This document shows, in pieces, positions 15,901 through 23,919 of a stretch of 64,000 bases of DNA (the first letter of the stretch is position 1; each line of letters starts with the position of its first letter). The DNA is taken from the NCBI GenBank assembly GCA_900540475.1, contig UQGG01000007.1:62001-126000 (forward strand), written 5' to 3'. Source of the DNA: an uncultured Robinsoniella sp. (GTDB taxonomy: Bacteria > Bacillota > Clostridia > Lachnospirales > Lachnospiraceae). Under the pieces are notes generated by a model. That model saw only the letters and a list, made by a program, of their open reading frames with translations, was not told the DNA's origin and made no database searches. The position numbers and the translations under genes were made by a program.

Positions 15901-18416
15901 GCGTATTGTATACGGGAATGGAAATACATAACCCCAATGAGTTTGCACAGGGAAATGATTTTACCGTTTTCCAATACCGGGGACAGTTATATGCCTGCTG
16001 GGGAAGCATGGAAAGCGGCGTGGAGTCACCAGCCATTGCCAGAATGGAATCACCTATAAAGATTACGGAGGAGAGGAGTTTTCTGCCTGGCTTCGGAGGA
16101 GAAGGTCCCAGAGCAGTTGTGAACGGAGATCATTTATTTATGACGGTATCCCAGGGAAGCTTTAAGACGGCAGGGTATCACATGGGAATGTATATTTTTG
16201 ATACAGCAAAGGATGATCTCTTAAATCCGGATAACTGGTCTTATAAAGAAGGCGTGTTTGAGGGAACAAAAGATGTATATGGACCAGCCAGAGCTTCCTT
16301 CTTTAAATCAGCTGATGGAACAGAAGATTGGATGGCTTTCCATTCAAAAGTGTATCCGTCAAACAATAATGCCTGGAGACAGGTCAGTATAAAGAAGATT
16401 ACCTGGAATGAAGACGGTTCACCGAACTTTGGAAGACCGGTATCACCATATGAATTTACAGCGCTGCCATCCGGTGACCCAGGACTGGGACTTGCATATC
16501 AGGCAGAGGATGGAGACTTATCCGGCGGCGCAAAAAAAGGATATAAGGGAAAAGGGTTCCAGGGAACAGGCTATGGCAATATAACGGATACGCTGGGAGA
16601 AAAAGTTACATTCAATGTAAATGCACCGGCAGACGGAGACTATTTTGTAAGAGCACGTTATGCCAATGGAGTAAAAGCTCCGATCAGTGCTACAGACAAC
16701 CGCGGAGAATGGGAAGCGAATATCCCGGATATTACACCTAAGGCGGGAACTTTGAATCTCTATGTCAATGATGCAGGGCAGAAAAGTGTTACGGTGTCCT
16801 TTGATAAAACGGAGACAGACTGGCAGCACTGGATGACCGTTTGCAGCCGTGTCACTCTGAAAAAAGGAGAAAATACCATTTCCTATGTGAAAGATGCAGA
16901 AAACAGTGGAAATGTGTACCTGGATTATATTACAGTTCAGGAGGCGCATGAACAGCCGGCAGCCCAGACGGTTAAGACCGGAGCAGAGCTGGATGCGCTG
17001 ATTGCAGAGGTAGAAGGATTCCGGCAAGAAGCATATTCCATTGAAACCTGGAGAATATTCAGCGCTGCACTTTTAAGTGCAAAGTCAGTAAATAAAAATG
17101 CGGTCCAGGCGGTTTCAAACCGTTATTTATCACTGGAAGCCGCTGCAAAGGATCTATCCAACTATGTGCGCTTCCATGCAGATAAAAATGTAAGCGTCAG
17201 CGGGGATGTAAAAGATGATATGTATCGGATCGGTTCAGAGGTTACCGTCCAGGCAAAAGACCTTGCGGGGAAGACCTTTAGCAGATGGGATGTCAGCGGT
17301 TTCGAACTGACAGAGGAGCAGAAAGTATCAAAAGAGTTTACATTTACAGTTCCGCGAAACAGAGGCAGTATAGTACCGGTTTATGCAGAAAATGAGTACT
17401 ACAAGGTTACAGCAGGGACAAATGTCAGAATCGACAATGCAGCAGCAAACAGCCTATATCAGGCTGGTACAACGGTAAAAGCAACGGTGGAAATTCCACA
17501 GGGTAAAGAATTTATCGGATGGGACGTAAAAGGAATCACTTTAACTGAGGCGGAAAAAATGGCAGTTACCATTTCTTTTGTAATGCCGGAGAGTGAAGTC
17601 GTATTAAATGCTGTATTTAAAAATATTGTCATCCCGGAAAAACCAAAATATCAGTTAAAAGCAGGAGCAGGCATAAGCATCGCAAATGCTGCAAAAGATC
17701 AGATGTATACGGCAGGTACCAGAATCCAGGCAACCGTTTCTGTTCCGGCTGGAAAGGTATTTGTGCAGTGGAAGGTATCCGGGATCTCACTGACAGCTCA
17801 GCAGCAGAAGTCAACGGTCATTTCTTTCCTCATGCCCGCTTCGAGTGTCAGCCTGGAAGCAGTATTTGATATTCAGAAAAAGAAACAGACGATTACAGCA
17901 AAAGATTTTCAGAAAACAGATGGAGATAAGAGCTTCTATATCAAGGCAAAGGCATCCGGAAAGGGCAAACTGTCTTATAAGTCTGATCACACGAAGGTTG
18001 TGAAAGTAGACAGCAAGGGTAAAGTTACTATTAAAGGTACCGGAAAAGCCCAGATTACCATAACGGCAGCAGGTAATTCCAGTTATGATTCCGCAATCAA
18101 AAAAATAACCATTTCGGTTGCACCAAAGAAGACTGCGGATGTAAAAGCAGTATCAAAGAAATCCAAAACTTTGAAGCTGACCTGGAAGAAGACAAGAGGT
18201 GCAAGCGGCTATCTCATCTCTTACTCCACAGATAAGAAATTTAAAAAGGGAGTAAAAAAGGTTGTGATCAGTTCCGGTAAAACTACATCCAGGACAATTA
18301 AGAATCTCAAGGGTAAGAAGACCTGTTATGTAAAAGTCAGAGCATTTAAAACGTCAGGAAAGTCCAGGGTTTATGGAAAATACAGTAAGACTGTTTCTGT
18401 CCGCGTTAAAAAATAA
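12933..18416 (+). CDS. Large secreted GH43 glycoside hydrolase with four PA14-like modules
   Basis: 1827 residues. Order: signal peptide (1-30, cleavage after 'PVSA'); acidic Thr/Asp/Glu-rich linker (about 80-170); four PA14-like carbohydrate-binding modules (about 175-330, 336-486, 499-640, 645-786); GH43 five-bladed propeller (about 885-1175); a CBM6/35-like module opening 'AYQAEDG' (about 1185-1337); a helical FIVAR-like stretch (1345-1410); three InlB-type beta repeats (1412-1650); a Big-like and an FN3-like domain to the end. The GH43 triad is visible: Asp892 in 'QDPF', Asp1009 in 'GNDF', Glu1057 in 'GEGPR'. No sortase or SLH anchor was seen; the Lys-rich tail may bind the wall electrostatically. 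GH43 enzymes cleave arabino-, xylo- or galactofuranosides. The sugar importer and sensors downstream suggest joint work on such a glycan. Confidence 0.88.
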   Translation: MKRKNGFARGVSFMLSMALVLNTIVMPVSASGQNGAAQVSAGGQVLEIEYEQAEKRGTETEINQPVRDAAAAAQQADAEMENNSDTGIDSDSGIGTDTGIDTETGTNFVTEAEIDSEKVTEADTETELNGGQEIITEKEKDIDAATVTEKESGLDQEPESVTGENTVKALTDMEIGLFGEIFNTEGYRGGSMELFNFENKTGEQVFASLSGQNLRPVFDKYNGNKGDEQFATARFTGKLNVEKAGDYKFFGWGDDGFRIWIDGKLVIDFWVQEWEKEQTSKAVALSEGLHDIKIEYLQGWGGAVLKLSWESANANIAKEVIPEKAFYHAKTPADTGLTAQIYKVNGKPSSITSFGFAGEPVNQVLPNLDGHDGLKEAIQLSNGSSEYATAIIHGYITPQESGDYEFVMSGDDAFRFWMKDEMMVNSWKLHSDQTKVSQPVHMEKGFLYKIRINYAQADGDANLNLSWKKDGGQAQVVPAECFRQAAKAIQGETAAEDQHGLLAEVYGDIFLEEKKGEVIAPVLDKSLSIKKILSQYNGSEEYGSFRFTGQVNAEEAGDYTFYLIGDDGFRLWVNDELAIDFWESKWDKQQESQPIHLNEGRNDIRIEYFQGFGGAYIMLEWLKPGAEEKEVIPTENLYPASTKKGLIGEIYQEKGGNQEKLAEVLANEVSSEQFSVNSLVSYYEGNENAPANVELNGKIKPEVSGTYEFAFGSSGNYQVYLNDEKIISQNAGNVYKETQSAKVELEKGIYYNLTIIAENLNLKEDINLSWTRDGVKSVIGEDQLYAPEAMWYESVTAREKLYVGLTEAVALRRNTKVGSGEGQIAKEHMDKFSAVVDEIAADAKDFDIIASVLKEDTNKITDAVAEFKLNVIRVQKGEALTQFNNGLYQGQDPFISYHDGYYYFVSSSNDPSHNKMYVSKSKSLLDQGEKVRIFDFNDSKSRIFAPEMFFIDGKWYIYYCADAKEYNWRHMACVMESVTDDPQGDWIDRGVLYTGMEIHNPNEFAQGNDFTVFQYRGQLYACWGSMESGVESPAIARMESPIKITEERSFLPGFGGEGPRAVVNGDHLFMTVSQGSFKTAGYHMGMYIFDTAKDDLLNPDNWSYKEGVFEGTKDVYGPARASFFKSADGTEDWMAFHSKVYPSNNNAWRQVSIKKITWNEDGSPNFGRPVSPYEFTALPSGDPGLGLAYQAEDGDLSGGAKKGYKGKGFQGTGYGNITDTLGEKVTFNVNAPADGDYFVRARYANGVKAPISATDNRGEWEANIPDITPKAGTLNLYVNDAGQKSVTVSFDKTETDWQHWMTVCSRVTLKKGENTISYVKDAENSGNVYLDYITVQEAHEQPAAQTVKTGAELDALIAEVEGFRQEAYSIETWRIFSAALLSAKSVNKNAVQAVSNRYLSLEAAAKDLSNYVRFHADKNVSVSGDVKDDMYRIGSEVTVQAKDLAGKTFSRWDVSGFELTEEQKVSKEFTFTVPRNRGSIVPVYAENEYYKVTAGTNVRIDNAAANSLYQAGTTVKATVEIPQGKEFIGWDVKGITLTEAEKMAVTISFVMPESEVVLNAVFKNIVIPEKPKYQLKAGAGISIANAAKDQMYTAGTRIQATVSVPAGKVFVQWKVSGISLTAQQQKSTVISFLMPASSVSLEAVFDIQKKKQTITAKDFQKTDGDKSFYIKAKASGKGKLSYKSDHTKVVKVDSKGKVTIKGTGKAQITITAAGNSSYDSAIKKITISVAPKKTADVKAVSKKSKTLKLTWKKTRGASGYLISYSTDKKFKKGVKKVVISSGKTTSRTIKNLKGKKTCYVKVRAFKTSGKSRVYGKYSKTVSVRVKK

Positions 18417-18436
18417 AAATAGCATAAGAAATAGAT

Positions 18437-18472
18437 AAAAATACCGCGCTTTTTTTCTGGCGCGGTATTTTT
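18437..18472 (+). terminator. Terminator after the PA14/GH43 gene
   Basis: AAATACCGCGC pairs with GCGCGGTATTT around a T-rich loop and is followed by T residues. It separates the GH43 gene from the regulator/transporter operons. Confidence 0.85.
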
Positions 18473-18481
18473 ATAAACTAG

Positions 18482-18525
18482 TGCTAAAATTTTGCATAGC
18501 CAAAGGTATATTTTTCCATTATAAT
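18482..18525 (+). promoter_or_regulatory. Candidate promoter and operator of the YesN-type regulator gene
   Basis: The 15-bp word TGCTAAAATTTTGCA (18482-18496) is a near-palindrome. TATAAT follows at 18520-18525, with no good -35 box, as expected for an activator-dependent promoter. The same 15-bp word recurs exactly at 20069-20083 before ytfQ. The 249 bp to the start codon contains the palindromic element at 18559-18724. Confidence 0.5.
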
Positions 18526-18558
18526 GTATTTTATCATCGGGAAATTATCGTCTCAATG

Positions 18559-18724
18559 CTAGAGCCTGTTTGAAAATTCATTCCTGCCATCTGCACGCCC
18601 CACTTAGCGGCATATTTGCCCCGAATTCAGGTTACGTAGCCCGCTACGCGCCCTTCATCCGGGACAAATCTCCCACAAAGTGTGACGCACAGCTGCCAGA
18701 AAGCAATTTTCAAACACGCTCTAG
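18559..18724. repeat. Long palindromic (MITE/REP-like) element, copy 1
   Basis: 166 bp bounded by CTAGAGCCTGTTTGAAAATT and its inverted match (19 of 20 bases). The two halves remain roughly complementary throughout, and the apex is GTAGC-CC-GCTAC. The element would fold into one hairpin of about 80 bp. A diverged copy lies at 33324-33485 and a structurally similar one at 51437-51601. No transposase is present. Confidence 0.8.
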
Positions 18725-18773
18725 TAAGGAGATGATAAAGAGGGATTTTCTAAGATATGGGAGGTAGAAAAAG

Positions 18774-19979
18774 ATGAGATGCAAAGCTATGGTAGCTGAT
18801 GATGAGTACATAATCCGGAGGGGGATTATCAGTTTTTTACGGAAATATGAAGAAATAGAAGTCGTAGCAGAAGCAGAAGATGGAGAGATGGCATTGGAAA
18901 TTGCCCAGGAAGAGGACATTGATATTTTCTTTGTAGATATTAATATGCCTTTCTTGAATGGATTGCAGTTTATTGAAAAGTTAAAGGATGTGCAGCAACA
19001 GGCGATTATTGTAGTCATTACAGGATACGATGATTTTGAATTTGCCAGGACGGCGCTCCGCCTGGGAGTTTTTGAATATATTCTTAAACCATTGATGGAA
19101 GAGCCTTTTGATAATATGATTCAAGAGGTGCTAAAAGAAGTACAGCAGCAGAACAAAGAAGATAAATATCTGAAATGGGCAAAGATGACTTTGCAGCAGA
19201 ATAAAATACATCTGGTGGATGCTTTCTTAAAGAACTGGCTAGAAGGCAGGCTCTCAGAACAGGAGATAGAGGAACGGATGCAGTATCTGAATATCTGTAT
19301 TCCAAAAAAGTATGCGGTTACAATAATTCATCTGGAACAGGCTGTGGATAAAGATCTGGGTGAAAGCTGGGATGACGATCTGCTGTCCTATGCGGTTCAG
19401 AATATCAGCAATGAGATATTTAACGACCTTAAAAATGTCTCCTCCTGCCAGGTTGAAAACGGTGATCTGGTGGTGATCTCCAGAGATATGGGGGCAGAAG
19501 AGCTCAGACGGAAACAGTTAAAATGCATGGAAAGCATTGAGGGCTGTCTGCCGTTAAAAGCAGTTTCCGTACAGGAGACGGGAGAAGGATATGAGAATCT
19601 GGTGGCAGTATACAATAAAGCTGCGGAGCAGATGGAATCGGTTAAGGGCGGCTCCAGTGTAATAAAGATTGTGAAACAATACATAGAGGATCATTATAAC
19701 AGAGAAGAACTGACCCTGCAGGATGTGGCAGATTATACGTATCTGTCTCCCCAGCATTTAAGCAGAATTTTTCGAAAAGAGATGGGTATTACCTTTATTG
19801 ACTATCTCACAAAAGTCCGGATTCGAAAAGCAATTGACCTGCTTTTCGAAGAAGACCTGAAAATGTATGAAATTGCCGAGAAGGTAGGATACACGACCCA
19901 GCACTATTTCAGCAATGTATTTAAGAAAATTACTGGGGTCAGTCCTGCCGAGTACCGCAAGTGTGCACATAAAAGATAA
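18774..19979 (+). CDS. YesN-type response regulator (receiver + AraC DNA-binding domain)
   Basis: 401 residues, at the short end for the family (often 500 or more). Receiver domain at residues 1-120 with the acidic pair 'DDE', phosphoacceptor Asp55 in 'VDINMP' and Lys near 105 ('LKPLME'). A variable linker follows, then a C-terminal AraC-type double helix-turn-helix (about 298-398: 'LTLQDVADYTYLSPQHLSRIF', 'MYEIAEKVGYTTQHYFSNVF'). GGGAGG upstream supports the start. The partner kinase is most likely the YesM-type protein at 24981-26786, on the other side of the sugar importer. The probable target is ytfQ, since both promoters share a 15-bp word. Confidence 0.93.
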   Translation: MRCKAMVADDEYIIRRGIISFLRKYEEIEVVAEAEDGEMALEIAQEEDIDIFFVDINMPFLNGLQFIEKLKDVQQQAIIVVITGYDDFEFARTALRLGVFEYILKPLMEEPFDNMIQEVLKEVQQQNKEDKYLKWAKMTLQQNKIHLVDAFLKNWLEGRLSEQEIEERMQYLNICIPKKYAVTIIHLEQAVDKDLGESWDDDLLSYAVQNISNEIFNDLKNVSSCQVENGDLVVISRDMGAEELRRKQLKCMESIEGCLPLKAVSVQETGEGYENLVAVYNKAAEQMESVKGGSSVIKIVKQYIEDHYNREELTLQDVADYTYLSPQHLSRIFRKEMGITFIDYLTKVRIRKAIDLLFEEDLKMYEIAEKVGYTTQHYFSNVFKKITGVSPAEYRKCAHKR

Positions 19980-20036
19980 GGTTAGGAGATTACATCGTTT
20001 TCGTTTTATTTATATTAGTATATTTTGTATCATATA

Positions 20037-20133
20037 TTTAGCATCCATTTTGATATTTAGCAAATGGATGCTAAAATTTTGCAATTTTATAAAGGAAAAT
20101 TGCAAAGACCTAAAGGCTGAAATAGAATATAAT
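20037..20133 (+). promoter_or_regulatory. Two back-to-back inverted repeats and -10 box upstream of ytfQ
   Basis: A perfect 14-bp inverted repeat (TTTAGCATCCATTT at 20037-20050, mirrored at 20062-20075) is followed by TTTT and may terminate the regulator transcript. A second, 11-bp repeat (TTTGCAATTTT at 20078-20088, mirrored at 20096-20106) overlaps it. TATAAT is at 20128-20133. The distance from the last TGCA to TATAAT is 23 nt, the same as in the regulator's own promoter (18496 to 18520). Best read as terminator plus activator site; this is inference. Confidence 0.55.
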
Positions 20134-20179
20134 AGGTTCATAGCAAGGGAAGAACCCAAAGAAAACGGAGGATATTAAA

Positions 20180-21277
20180 ATGAAAAAAAAGCTTGTTAGT
20201 GTATTATTATGTGTCAGTATGGTAGCTGCTATGGCAGCAGGATGTGGTTCCAGCAGTACAGGAACGACAGAAGCAAAAACAACAGAAGCAAAGACAACAG
20301 AGGCAGCAAAGACAGAAGCACCTGCAACAGAAGCACAGGAAACCGTAAAGGGTTCTGAAGCAGCAAGTGAAGAAGCAAAAGATGACAGTGCAGGCGGAGA
20401 TAAACTGGTAGTAGGATTTGCACAGATTGGACAGGAATCCGGATGGCGTGATGCAGAAACAGCATCCATTCAATTCTATGCTGGACAAAATGTAGATACA
20501 ATTGATCTGAAATTTGCAGATGCGCAGCAGAAACAGGAAAACCAGATCAAAGCAATTAAGTCCTTTATTGAGATGGGCGTAGACGTAATCGGACTTGCTC
20601 CTGTAGTTGAAACCGGATGGGATGCAGTATTTACAGAGGCTCAGGAAGCTGGGATCCCAATCGTTCTCGTTGACAGAAAGGCAGATGTAGATGAAAGCTT
20701 ATACTCCACATTCATTGGTTCCGACTTCATTGAAGAAGGAAAAAATGCAGCAATTGAAATGGGCAAATTATTAGGAGAAAAAGGTAAAATCGTAGAGTTA
20801 GAAGGAACCGTAGGTGCTTCGGCAGCCAATGACCGTAAAACAGGTTTTGATGAAGAATTGAAAGCTAATCACCCAGATATCGAAATTCTGGAATCCCAGA
20901 CAGGTGACTTTACAAGAGCAAAAGGGAAAGAAGTTATGGAATCTTTCATTAAGACTTATGGCGAAGAAATCAAAGGCGTATATGCACATAACGATGATAT
21001 GATGCTTGGCGCAATCGAAGCAATTAAAGAAGCTGGATTTAAACCGGGTGAAGACATTAAAACAGTATCCGTTGATGGCGTAAAAGGTCTCTTTGAAGCT
21101 ATGGCAGCAGGGGAAGCAAACGTTACTGTTGAATGTAATCCATTACTTGGCGAACAGTTCTTCGATACTTGCCAGAAATTAAAAAATGGTGAAGAAGTTG
21201 AAAAATGGGTAAAATCTGAAGAAGGTATCTATCGTCAGGATACGGCGGCAGCAGATTTACCAAATCGCCAATACTAA
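20180..21277 (+). CDS. ytfQ: YtfQ-like sugar-binding lipoprotein (galactofuranose-type ABC importer)
   Basis: 365 residues. Lipoprotein signal with the lipobox Cys at residue 22 ('AMAAGC'), then a Thr/Glu/Ala-rich tether (about 23-75) and a type-I periplasmic-binding fold. The conserved stretches match the E. coli galactofuranose-binding protein YtfQ: 'GQESGWRDAET', 'DAQQKQENQIKAI', 'APVVETGWD', 'ELEGTVGASAANDRK', 'SQTGDFTRAKGKEVMESFI' and 'VYAHNDDM'. It would sit on the outer face of the membrane and deliver a furanose-form sugar to the permeases below. GGAGG upstream fixes the start. A hairpin at 21298-21331 right after the gene probably raises its expression relative to the transporter genes. 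Confidence 0.93.
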   Translation: MKKKLVSVLLCVSMVAAMAAGCGSSSTGTTEAKTTEAKTTEAAKTEAPATEAQETVKGSEAASEEAKDDSAGGDKLVVGFAQIGQESGWRDAETASIQFYAGQNVDTIDLKFADAQQKQENQIKAIKSFIEMGVDVIGLAPVVETGWDAVFTEAQEAGIPIVLVDRKADVDESLYSTFIGSDFIEEGKNAAIEMGKLLGEKGKIVELEGTVGASAANDRKTGFDEELKANHPDIEILESQTGDFTRAKGKEVMESFIKTYGEEIKGVYAHNDDMMLGAIEAIKEAGFKPGEDIKTVSVDGVKGLFEAMAAGEANVTVECNPLLGEQFFDTCQKLKNGEEVEKWVKSEEGIYRQDTAAADLPNRQY

Positions 21278-21297
21278 AAAGATTTTATGATCTTATT

Positions 21298-21331
21298 AAA
21301 ATCCGCTCCAGTACGACTGAGAGCGGATTTT
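21298..21331 (+). terminator. Intra-operon attenuator hairpin between ytfQ and ytfR
   Basis: AAAATCCGCTC pairs perfectly with GAGCGGATTTT (11 bp, 12-nt loop). The T-tract is short (four T), so it is likely a partial terminator or 3'-end stabiliser. This is common after binding-protein genes. Confidence 0.65.
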
Positions 21332-21374
21332 GGATAAGGGGGCAGATAAACAGCAGGAATGGAGGAAATGTGAT

Positions 21375-22904
21375 ATGGGTAAAGAGGACATCTTACTTCA
21401 AATGAATCATATATCAAAGAGCTTTGGTAAAGCAGTAATAGCGCTGAGTGATGTGCAGCTGGAATTAAGAAAAGGGGAAGTTCTTGCACTTTTAGGAGAA
21501 AACGGTGCAGGGAAATCCACATTAATTAAGGTATTAACAGGAGTAGAGGAAAGAGACAGCGGAACGGTTTTGATGGAAGGGAAAGAAATCTATCCGAAAT
21601 CACCGTTAGAGGCGCAGGCAGACGGAATCAGTACAGTATACCAGGAGGTAAACCTCTGTCCGAATTTGTCTGTAGCAGAGAATATTTACATAGGCAGGGA
21701 AATAAGAAAAGGCGGCAGAATAGACTGGAAAACGATTAACCAGAAGTCCAAAGAATTAATGAAGAGGTTTGATCTGGATATAGATGTAACGAAAAATCTG
21801 GATAATTATTCTGTGGCAATTCAGCAGATGATAGCAATCGCCCGTGCCTGCGATGTATCAGCAAAAGTACTGATACTGGATGAACCGACTTCCAGTTTGT
21901 CTACTGTGGAAGTAGAAAAATTGTTTGAAACAATGAAGAAGCTTCGTGAAGAAGGAATGGGAATTATTTTCGTAACACACTTTCTGGATCAGGTGTATGA
22001 GATTACAGACCGTATAACGGTTCTTAGAAATGGGGAATATGTAGGAACTTATGAAACAAAGAGCCTGCCAAGAGTAGAACTGGTAGGAAAGATGATTGGT
22101 AAAGACTATGCAAAATTAAATCAGACGATGGCAATTTATGAAGAAGAAAATAAATCAGATGAATTATTAATAGATATGGCAGAGGTCACGGGGGCAGGAA
22201 CAATCCAGGGATTTAATCTGAAGATCAATAAAGGTGAGGTATTGGGGCTCTCCGGACTGCTTGGGAGCGGAAGGTCTGAAACAGCCCGGTTAATATTCGG
22301 TGTAGATAATCTGGAAAAAGGAACCCTTGAAATCAAAGGAGAAAAGACAAAGTTAAAGGGAACACTGGACGCAATTCGAAGAGGCATTGCATTCTGTCCG
22401 GAGAACCGTAAAACAGAAGGTATTGTAGGTGAACTTACCATCCGTGAGAATATCTGTCTGGCACTTCAGGCAAAACGAGGAATGTTCCACTTTATTTCCA
22501 GACAGGAGTCGGAGAAGATAGCAGATGAGTATATTAAGAAGCTGGAAATCAAAACCCCCTCATCGGAACAGCTGATTAAGAACCTCAGCGGAGGTAACCA
22601 GCAGAAGGTAATTCTGGCAAGGTGGCTGGCAACAGAGCCGGAACTTCTCATGCTGGATGAGCCGACAAGGGGTATTGATATTGGAACAAAAGCAGAAATA
22701 CAAAAAATAGTAGTGGATCTGGCAAAACAGGGCATGGCGGTGATCTTCATTTCTTCGGAAATTGATGAGATGACCAGATGCTGCGGCAGAATGGTTATTT
22801 TAAGGGATATGAGAAAAGTAACAGAACTCCGGGGCAGCCAGATATCAGAAGAAGCAATTATGCGGTATATAGCTGGAGGTGACAGTCATGAAGAAACTAA
22901 ATAA
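21375..22904 (+). CDS. ytfR: Sugar ABC transporter ATP-binding protein (YtfR-like)
   Basis: 509 residues from the ATG at 21375, which has GGAGG 9 nt upstream; an upstream in-frame start would add 15 residues without family similarity. Two fused nucleotide-binding domains as in RbsA, MglA and YtfR. Domain 1 carries Walker A 'GENGAGKST' and Walker B 'LILDEPTSS'. Domain 2 has a degenerate P-loop region ('GLLGSGRSE'), a clear 'LSGGNQQK' signature and 'LMLDEPTRGIDIG'. It powers import by the two permeases encoded just downstream. Its last 17 bases overlap the ytfT gene, indicating coupled translation. Confidence 0.93.
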   Translation: MGKEDILLQMNHISKSFGKAVIALSDVQLELRKGEVLALLGENGAGKSTLIKVLTGVEERDSGTVLMEGKEIYPKSPLEAQADGISTVYQEVNLCPNLSVAENIYIGREIRKGGRIDWKTINQKSKELMKRFDLDIDVTKNLDNYSVAIQQMIAIARACDVSAKVLILDEPTSSLSTVEVEKLFETMKKLREEGMGIIFVTHFLDQVYEITDRITVLRNGEYVGTYETKSLPRVELVGKMIGKDYAKLNQTMAIYEEENKSDELLIDMAEVTGAGTIQGFNLKINKGEVLGLSGLLGSGRSETARLIFGVDNLEKGTLEIKGEKTKLKGTLDAIRRGIAFCPENRKTEGIVGELTIRENICLALQAKRGMFHFISRQESEKIADEYIKKLEIKTPSSEQLIKNLSGGNQQKVILARWLATEPELLMLDEPTRGIDIGTKAEIQKIVVDLAKQGMAVIFISSEIDEMTRCCGRMVILRDMRKVTELRGSQISEEAIMRYIAGGDSHEETK

Positions 22905-23919
22905 AATTTCAAAAAATCAGGCATTTTGGCCCTTTGTGATATTGTTGGCTATCATCCTGTTTAATGGAATCATATCTGGGGGAAGCTTCTTCGAGCTGAA
23001 AATAGTCGATGGGCATCTTTATGGAAGAATTATTGATATTATAAGAAACGGCAGTAAACTGATGATCTTATCCATTGGTATGACAATGGTTCTGGCTACC
23101 GGAGGAACCGATATCTCGGTTGGTTCGGTTATGGCAATAAGCGGAGCAATTGCTTGCAGTATCGTAAGCGGAAATATTCTTCCGGGAGTTGGAGGAAATG
23201 TGGCAATCGCAATTATACTGGCGCTTTTGGCAGGTATGTTATGCGGGCTCTGGAATGGATTTCTGGTTGCAAAGATTCAGATTCAGCCAATTGTAGCAAC
23301 GATGATATTGATGGTTGCAGGGCGTGGTATCGCACAGCTGGTAACAGAAGGTAGAATTGTAACTGTAAGCTCAGATGCCTATTACTTTATTAACGGTGGA
23401 TATATTTTTGGTATACCGTTCCCAGTATATTTGGTGGTAATTTTATTAATTATTGTTCTGATTTTTACCAAGAAAACTGCATTTGGACTTTTTCTGGAAT
23501 CCACCGGATGTAATTCTGTGTCCAGTAAATTTGCCGGAATTAACGTAGATGCAATAAAGCTGGTTGTTTATACCTGCTGCGGTATCTTTGCAGCACTGGC
23601 TGGTCTGATTGAAAGTGCCAGTATCAAAGGGGCCGACTGTAACAATGCAGGACTTATGATTGAAATGGATGCAATTCTTGCAGTTGCCATAGGAGGAACA
23701 TCCTTAAGCGGAGGACGTTTCTCCATCCCGGCAAGTATCGCAGGTGCCCTGATTATCCAGAGTATTACAACAACTGTTTATGCAATGGGAATTGCACCAG
23801 AAATAACTCAGGTAGTAAAAGCTATTTTAGTTGTAATCATCTGTCTTTCACAGTCAAAAGAATTTAAAGAGACATTTACAAGAAAGTTCTCTAAGAGAAA
23901 GGTGGCGAAGCAGGCATGA
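22888..23919 (+). CDS. ytfT: Sugar ABC transporter permease (YtfT-like)
   Basis: 343 residues from the ATG at 22888 (GGAGGT 7 nt upstream; a GTG three codons earlier is less well placed). It is a BPD_transp_2-type permease with about nine to ten hydrophobic segments. 'LSIGMTMVLATGGTDISVGSVMAISG' near residues 65-90 is the family hallmark, and 'AVAIGGTSLSGGRFSIPASIAGALI' is in the second half. It overlaps the ATPase gene by 17 bp and the next permease by 4 bp. It would form the channel together with the next gene product. Confidence 0.92.
   Translation: MKKLNKISKNQAFWPFVILLAIILFNGIISGGSFFELKIVDGHLYGRIIDIIRNGSKLMILSIGMTMVLATGGTDISVGSVMAISGAIACSIVSGNILPGVGGNVAIAIILALLAGMLCGLWNGFLVAKIQIQPIVATMILMVAGRGIAQLVTEGRIVTVSSDAYYFINGGYIFGIPFPVYLVVILLIIVLIFTKKTAFGLFLESTGCNSVSSKFAGINVDAIKLVVYTCCGIFAALAGLIESASIKGADCNNAGLMIEMDAILAVAIGGTSLSGGRFSIPASIAGALIIQSITTTVYAMGIAPEITQVVKAILVVIICLSQSKEFKETFTRKFSKRKVAKQA

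Noticed and set aside
19915..20178. 87-codon frame between the YesN regulator and ytfQ
   Set aside because: It overlaps the regulator's end in another frame and crosses the inverted repeats; no ribosome site or protein features.
20110..20501. Minus-strand frames opposite the ytfQ signal region
   Set aside because: Cys/Leu- or Ser/Ala-rich shadows of the low-complexity lipoprotein tether.
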